From: Sandaracinus sp.
Lineage (GTDB): Bacteria; Myxococcota_A; Polyangia; Polyangiales; Houyiibacteriaceae
Assembly: GCA_002699025.1 (NCBI GenBank)
Contig: PABA01000182.1
Location: forward strand, 62,001-126,000
Reading direction: 5' to 3'
DNA length: 64,000 bases
A program made the translations under genes and the position numbers. Below, piece after piece: positions 61,538 to 64,000 of the stretch. Below the pieces are notes generated by a model, which was not told the DNA's origin, searched no databases, and was given only the letters and a program-made list of their open reading frames with translations. How positions within the stretch are numbered: position 1 is the first letter of the stretch; the number at the start of each line of letters is the position of its first letter.

Positions 61538-63607
61538 GTGAGCGGGGACGAGCGCGAACAGCCGAGCGAGAGGCCGAGTCCAGGCTCGAGTCCGGGGCAG
61601 AAGCCGAAGCCGAGGCAGAGGAAGTCGCCGGGCCCCTCCTCGCCCACGCTCCCGGCGACCCCCACCCCCACCGCGACGCCGCCGGACCTCGACGCCCGCT
61701 GGCCCTCCCTCGCCGACCACGCGGCGACGGTCGCCGACGCGCCGCGGGAGACCATCGTCCCGCCCTCCACCGATCACGCCATCGACATCGCCGTCACCAC
61801 GGCCGGCAAGCGAACGCTCGGCCTGCTCCGCGAGATCGACGCCGCGCCGGCCAAGCGCCTCGAGGTCTCGGACGAGAAGCTCGGCCGCGGCGGCATGAGC
61901 GACGTCTGGCTCGGCGAGCAGACGGCCCTCGGGCGCCCGGTCGCCGTCAAGACCGTCCGCGAGGATCTCGGCAGCGCCGGCGGCCAGACCACGGCGGCCC
62001 GCGAGCTCCTCCGCGAGGCCGTCCTCACGGGGCGCCTCGAGCACCCGAACGTGCTCCCGGTCCACGACCTCACGCTGGCCGAGGACGGCGCGCCGCTCAT
62101 CGTCCTCAAGCGCGTCGAGGGCGAGTCCTGGACCGAGCTCCTCGAGGCGCCGGCGCGCCTCCGCGCGCGCTTCGGCGTGGAGGACCCGCTCCGCTGGCAC
62201 CTCCAGACCTTCATGCAGGTCTGCAGCGCGGCCCACGCGGCCCACGCGCGCGGCGTCGTGCACCGGGACATCAAGCCCGACAACGTGATGATCGGCCCCT
62301 ACGGCGAGGTCTACCTGATGGACTGGGGCATCGCCGTGGCCGTCCCGCCCGCCGAGGGGGAGCGCTCGGCCGGCGCGGACCTCGGCGCCTACGACCCGAG
62401 CGTCCTCGCCGGCACGCCCGTCTACCTCGCGCCGGAGATGGTCCTCGGCGAGCCCGTCACGCCGCGCACGGACGTCTACCTGCTCGGCGCGACCCTCTTC
62501 GAGCTGCTCAGCGGCGACCCCCCGCACGTCGCCGGCTCGCTCCGGGCCATCGCCCAGAAGGCGCTCCGCCGCGAGCCGCCCCCGCTCCCCGAGCGCGTCG
62601 CCCCCGATCTCGCCGCGCTCTGCCGGCGCTGCCTCCGCTTCGATCCGACCGAGCGCTTCGAGAGCGCCGAGCAGCTCCGCCGGGCCGTGCAGCGCTACCT
62701 CGAGCAGCGCGAGTCGCGCCTGCTCGCGGAGAACGCCCGCGACGACCTCGTCGCCCTGGAGACGGCCGTCGAGGAGGCGGTGGCGCGCCCGGAGGAGAAG
62801 GCGAGCCACGTCTTCGACCTCTACGGCGCGTGTCGCTTCGGGTTCCAGGCGGCGCTCCGCGCGTGGCCCGAGAACGCCGAGGCGCGCGAGGGGCTGACGC
62901 GCGCCGTGGAGGCGATGATCCGGCTCGAGATCGCCCGGCAGAACGCGCGGGGGGCCGAGGCGCTGCTCGCCGAGCTCGAGGCGCCCCCGGCGGCGCTGCG
63001 CCAGCAGGTGCAGGAGGCGCTCGCGGAGCGCGAGGCGGCGCGCGCCGAGGTGGCGGCGCTGGCGGCGTTCCGGCAGGAGCTCGACCCGCGCGTCGGCCGG
63101 CGGGGGCGCTTCCTCGCGGCGGCCGTGCTCTCGGTGGTCTGGGTGAGCTCGCCGCTCGTGCAGCACTTCACGACCGGCCCCCGCGCGGAGACGCACACCA
63201 AGGGGCTGATCACGCCGCTCGTCTACATGGGGCTCGTCGCGGCCCTCGTCTGGTGGCGACGGCGGGAGGTCCTCGCGAGCCGCTACAACCGGCGCCTCGT
63301 CTTCACCGCGCTCTTCCACTTCGTCGCGGAGCTGACGCTCAGCGTCGGCCAGTGGCAGGCGGGCATGGACCCGACGGCCGCCCACGTGCAGGACTTCGGC
63401 CTCCGCGCGGCCACGCTCGGCTACGCGGCGATCTTCATCGACGTCCGCCTGCTGCTCACGAGCGTCGCCGCCTTCGGCGCCTACTTCCTCGCGGCGACGC
63501 ACCCCGAGCTCCGCTACCTCGCCACCGCGGGCTCGGACGCCATCCTCGGGGCGACGCTCCTCTGGATGTGGCGGCCGCGAGAGCGTCGCGCAGCGCGGGT
63601 GAGCTGA
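61538..63607 (+). CDS. Ser/Thr protein kinase with polytopic membrane C-terminus
   Basis: A 689-residue protein. The first 60 residues are Pro/Ser/Thr-rich. The kinase domain spans about 110-390: KLGRGGMSDVWLGE, VAVKTV, VVHRDIKPDNVM, LMDWGIAVA and GTPVYLAPEM. The Mg-binding triad is DWG instead of DFG, a known variant in this kinase type, so activity is expected. A helical region (NARDDLVALETAV) follows, and from about 525 there are five or six membrane helices (FLAAAVLSVVWVSSP, LITPLVYMGLVAALVWW, LVFTALFHFVAELTL). A multi-helix C-terminus rather than a single helix is unusual. GTG 61538 is the first in-frame start after the divergent alaS promoter region. Confidence 0.86.
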   Translation: MSGDEREQPSERPSPGSSPGQKPKPRQRKSPGPSSPTLPATPTPTATPPDLDARWPSLADHAATVADAPRETIVPPSTDHAIDIAVTTAGKRTLGLLREIDAAPAKRLEVSDEKLGRGGMSDVWLGEQTALGRPVAVKTVREDLGSAGGQTTAARELLREAVLTGRLEHPNVLPVHDLTLAEDGAPLIVLKRVEGESWTELLEAPARLRARFGVEDPLRWHLQTFMQVCSAAHAAHARGVVHRDIKPDNVMIGPYGEVYLMDWGIAVAVPPAEGERSAGADLGAYDPSVLAGTPVYLAPEMVLGEPVTPRTDVYLLGATLFELLSGDPPHVAGSLRAIAQKALRREPPPLPERVAPDLAALCRRCLRFDPTERFESAEQLRRAVQRYLEQRESRLLAENARDDLVALETAVEEAVARPEEKASHVFDLYGACRFGFQAALRAWPENAEAREGLTRAVEAMIRLEIARQNARGAEALLAELEAPPAALRQQVQEALAEREAARAEVAALAAFRQELDPRVGRRGRFLAAAVLSVVWVSSPLVQHFTTGPRAETHTKGLITPLVYMGLVAALVWWRRREVLASRYNRRLVFTALFHFVAELTLSVGQWQAGMDPTAAHVQDFGLRAATLGYAAIFIDVRLLLTSVAAFGAYFLAATHPELRYLATAGSDAILGATLLWMWRPRERRAARVS

Positions 63608-63641
63608 CCCCGGCGGCGGCGCGAGCGGCCCCGTATACGGG

Positions 63642-64000
63642 CTACCCCGGCTCGCTCGCGGCGGCGCTCTCCGCGCCTCCCTTCGGCCCCGCCAGCTCCG
63701 CGAGCACGCCGGCGAGCGCCCGGGGGCGCCCGCGCAGAAAGCCCTGCACCCGGTCGACGCCGAGGTCGCGCAGCAGCGCCTCCGTCTCCTCGTCCTCGAC
63801 CCACTCGGCGACCGTCTTCGCCCCGAGCTGCGCCGCGATGCGCACGACCGCCTCGACGATGCAGCGGTCCACGGCGTCCTGCGCGCAGCGCCGCACGATG
63901 GAGCCATCGATCTTCACCGTGTCCACGTCGAGCTGCCGCAGGTAGGAGAAGGACGCGACGCCCGCGCCGAAGTCGTCGAGGGCGACGCGCGCGCCGAGCG
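63642..64000 (-). CDS. EAL domain protein (c-di-GMP phosphodiesterase type), 5' end outside the window
   Basis: The C-terminal 119 residues of an EAL domain: VALDDFGAGVASFSYLRQL, VDTVKIDGSIVR, AKTVAEWVEDEETEALLRDL and GVDRVQGFLRGRP. The DDFG and KIDG segments carry catalytic residues of c-di-GMP phosphodiesterases; AEWVED-type Glu is present. The EAL motif itself lies outside the window, so activity cannot be judged. It converges with the membrane kinase gene, 34 nt apart. Confidence 0.85.
   Translation of the reverse strand, partial: LGARVALDDFGAGVASFSYLRQLDVDTVKIDGSIVRRCAQDAVDRCIVEAVVRIAAQLGAKTVAEWVEDEETEALLRDLGVDRVQGFLRGRPRALAGVLAELAGPKGGAESAAASEPG

Overview
The window is about 70% GC throughout. 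Its genes are dense, carry many lipoprotein signals, eukaryote-like Ser/Thr kinases, PEGA/TPR proteins, a MYXO-CTERM-like sorting tail and Cys-rich 'CxxDxxCxxG' repeat proteins. This points to a myxobacterium (Myxococcota), most likely a Polyangiales/Sandaracinaceae-type genome; the family is inferred from style, not from a marker gene. I see no tRNA, rRNA, CRISPR array, transposase or phage genes, so it reads as ordinary chromosome rich in lineage-specific genes.

Layout. 0-3.9 kb: minus-strand Tad/Flp pilus operon (two Flp-like pilins, prepilin peptidase, TadE-like and TadG-like proteins) behind a good sigma-70-type promoter. 4.4-13.7 kb: RCC1-repeat lipoprotein, trypsin-like lipoprotein, S9 and M17 peptidases, a DUF2452 (C1orf50-like) protein and a PEGA protein overlapping a lipoprotein gene. 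14.4-20.8 kb: Ser/Thr kinase, two unknown lipoproteins, and a TPR/coiled-coil protein overlapping another lipoprotein gene. 20.9-28.9 kb: active/inactive M16 protease pair, SMI1/KNR4-like plus zinc-ribbon genes divergent from a SIR2-TPR gene, PTH2, and a repeat-rich membrane protein. 29-36 kb: gltX with a coupled CPBP membrane protein, a kinase, and a CslA-like GT2 with an intrinsic terminator. 36-49 kb: UvrD-type helicase, alpha/beta-hydrolase lipoprotein, SUMF1-type lipoprotein, a sphingosine-1-phosphate-lyase-like PLP enzyme and a haloalkane-dehalogenase-like hydrolase. 48-51 kb: ethylene-receptor-like histidine kinase divergent from a response regulator and a hybrid kinase. 51-64 kb: amidohydrolase/3beta-HSD-like/GMC oxidoreductase operon, a beta-lactamase-fold lipoprotein, a double thioredoxin-fold protein, alaS, a membrane kinase and a truncated EAL protein.

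Two features cut across the window. First, at least 16 genes have a TAnnnT-type hexamer ending 6-10 nt before the start codon. This is where a -10 box would give leaderless or near-leaderless mRNAs. A second set of genes instead has clear Shine-Dalgarno sequences or ATGA/GTGA/TTGA stop-start overlaps. Second, minisatellites are frequent: 15-bp units at six loci, and tandem duplications that straddle the 3' ends of genes. Two intergenic regions between divergent genes share a 16-bp near-palindrome that could be a common operator.
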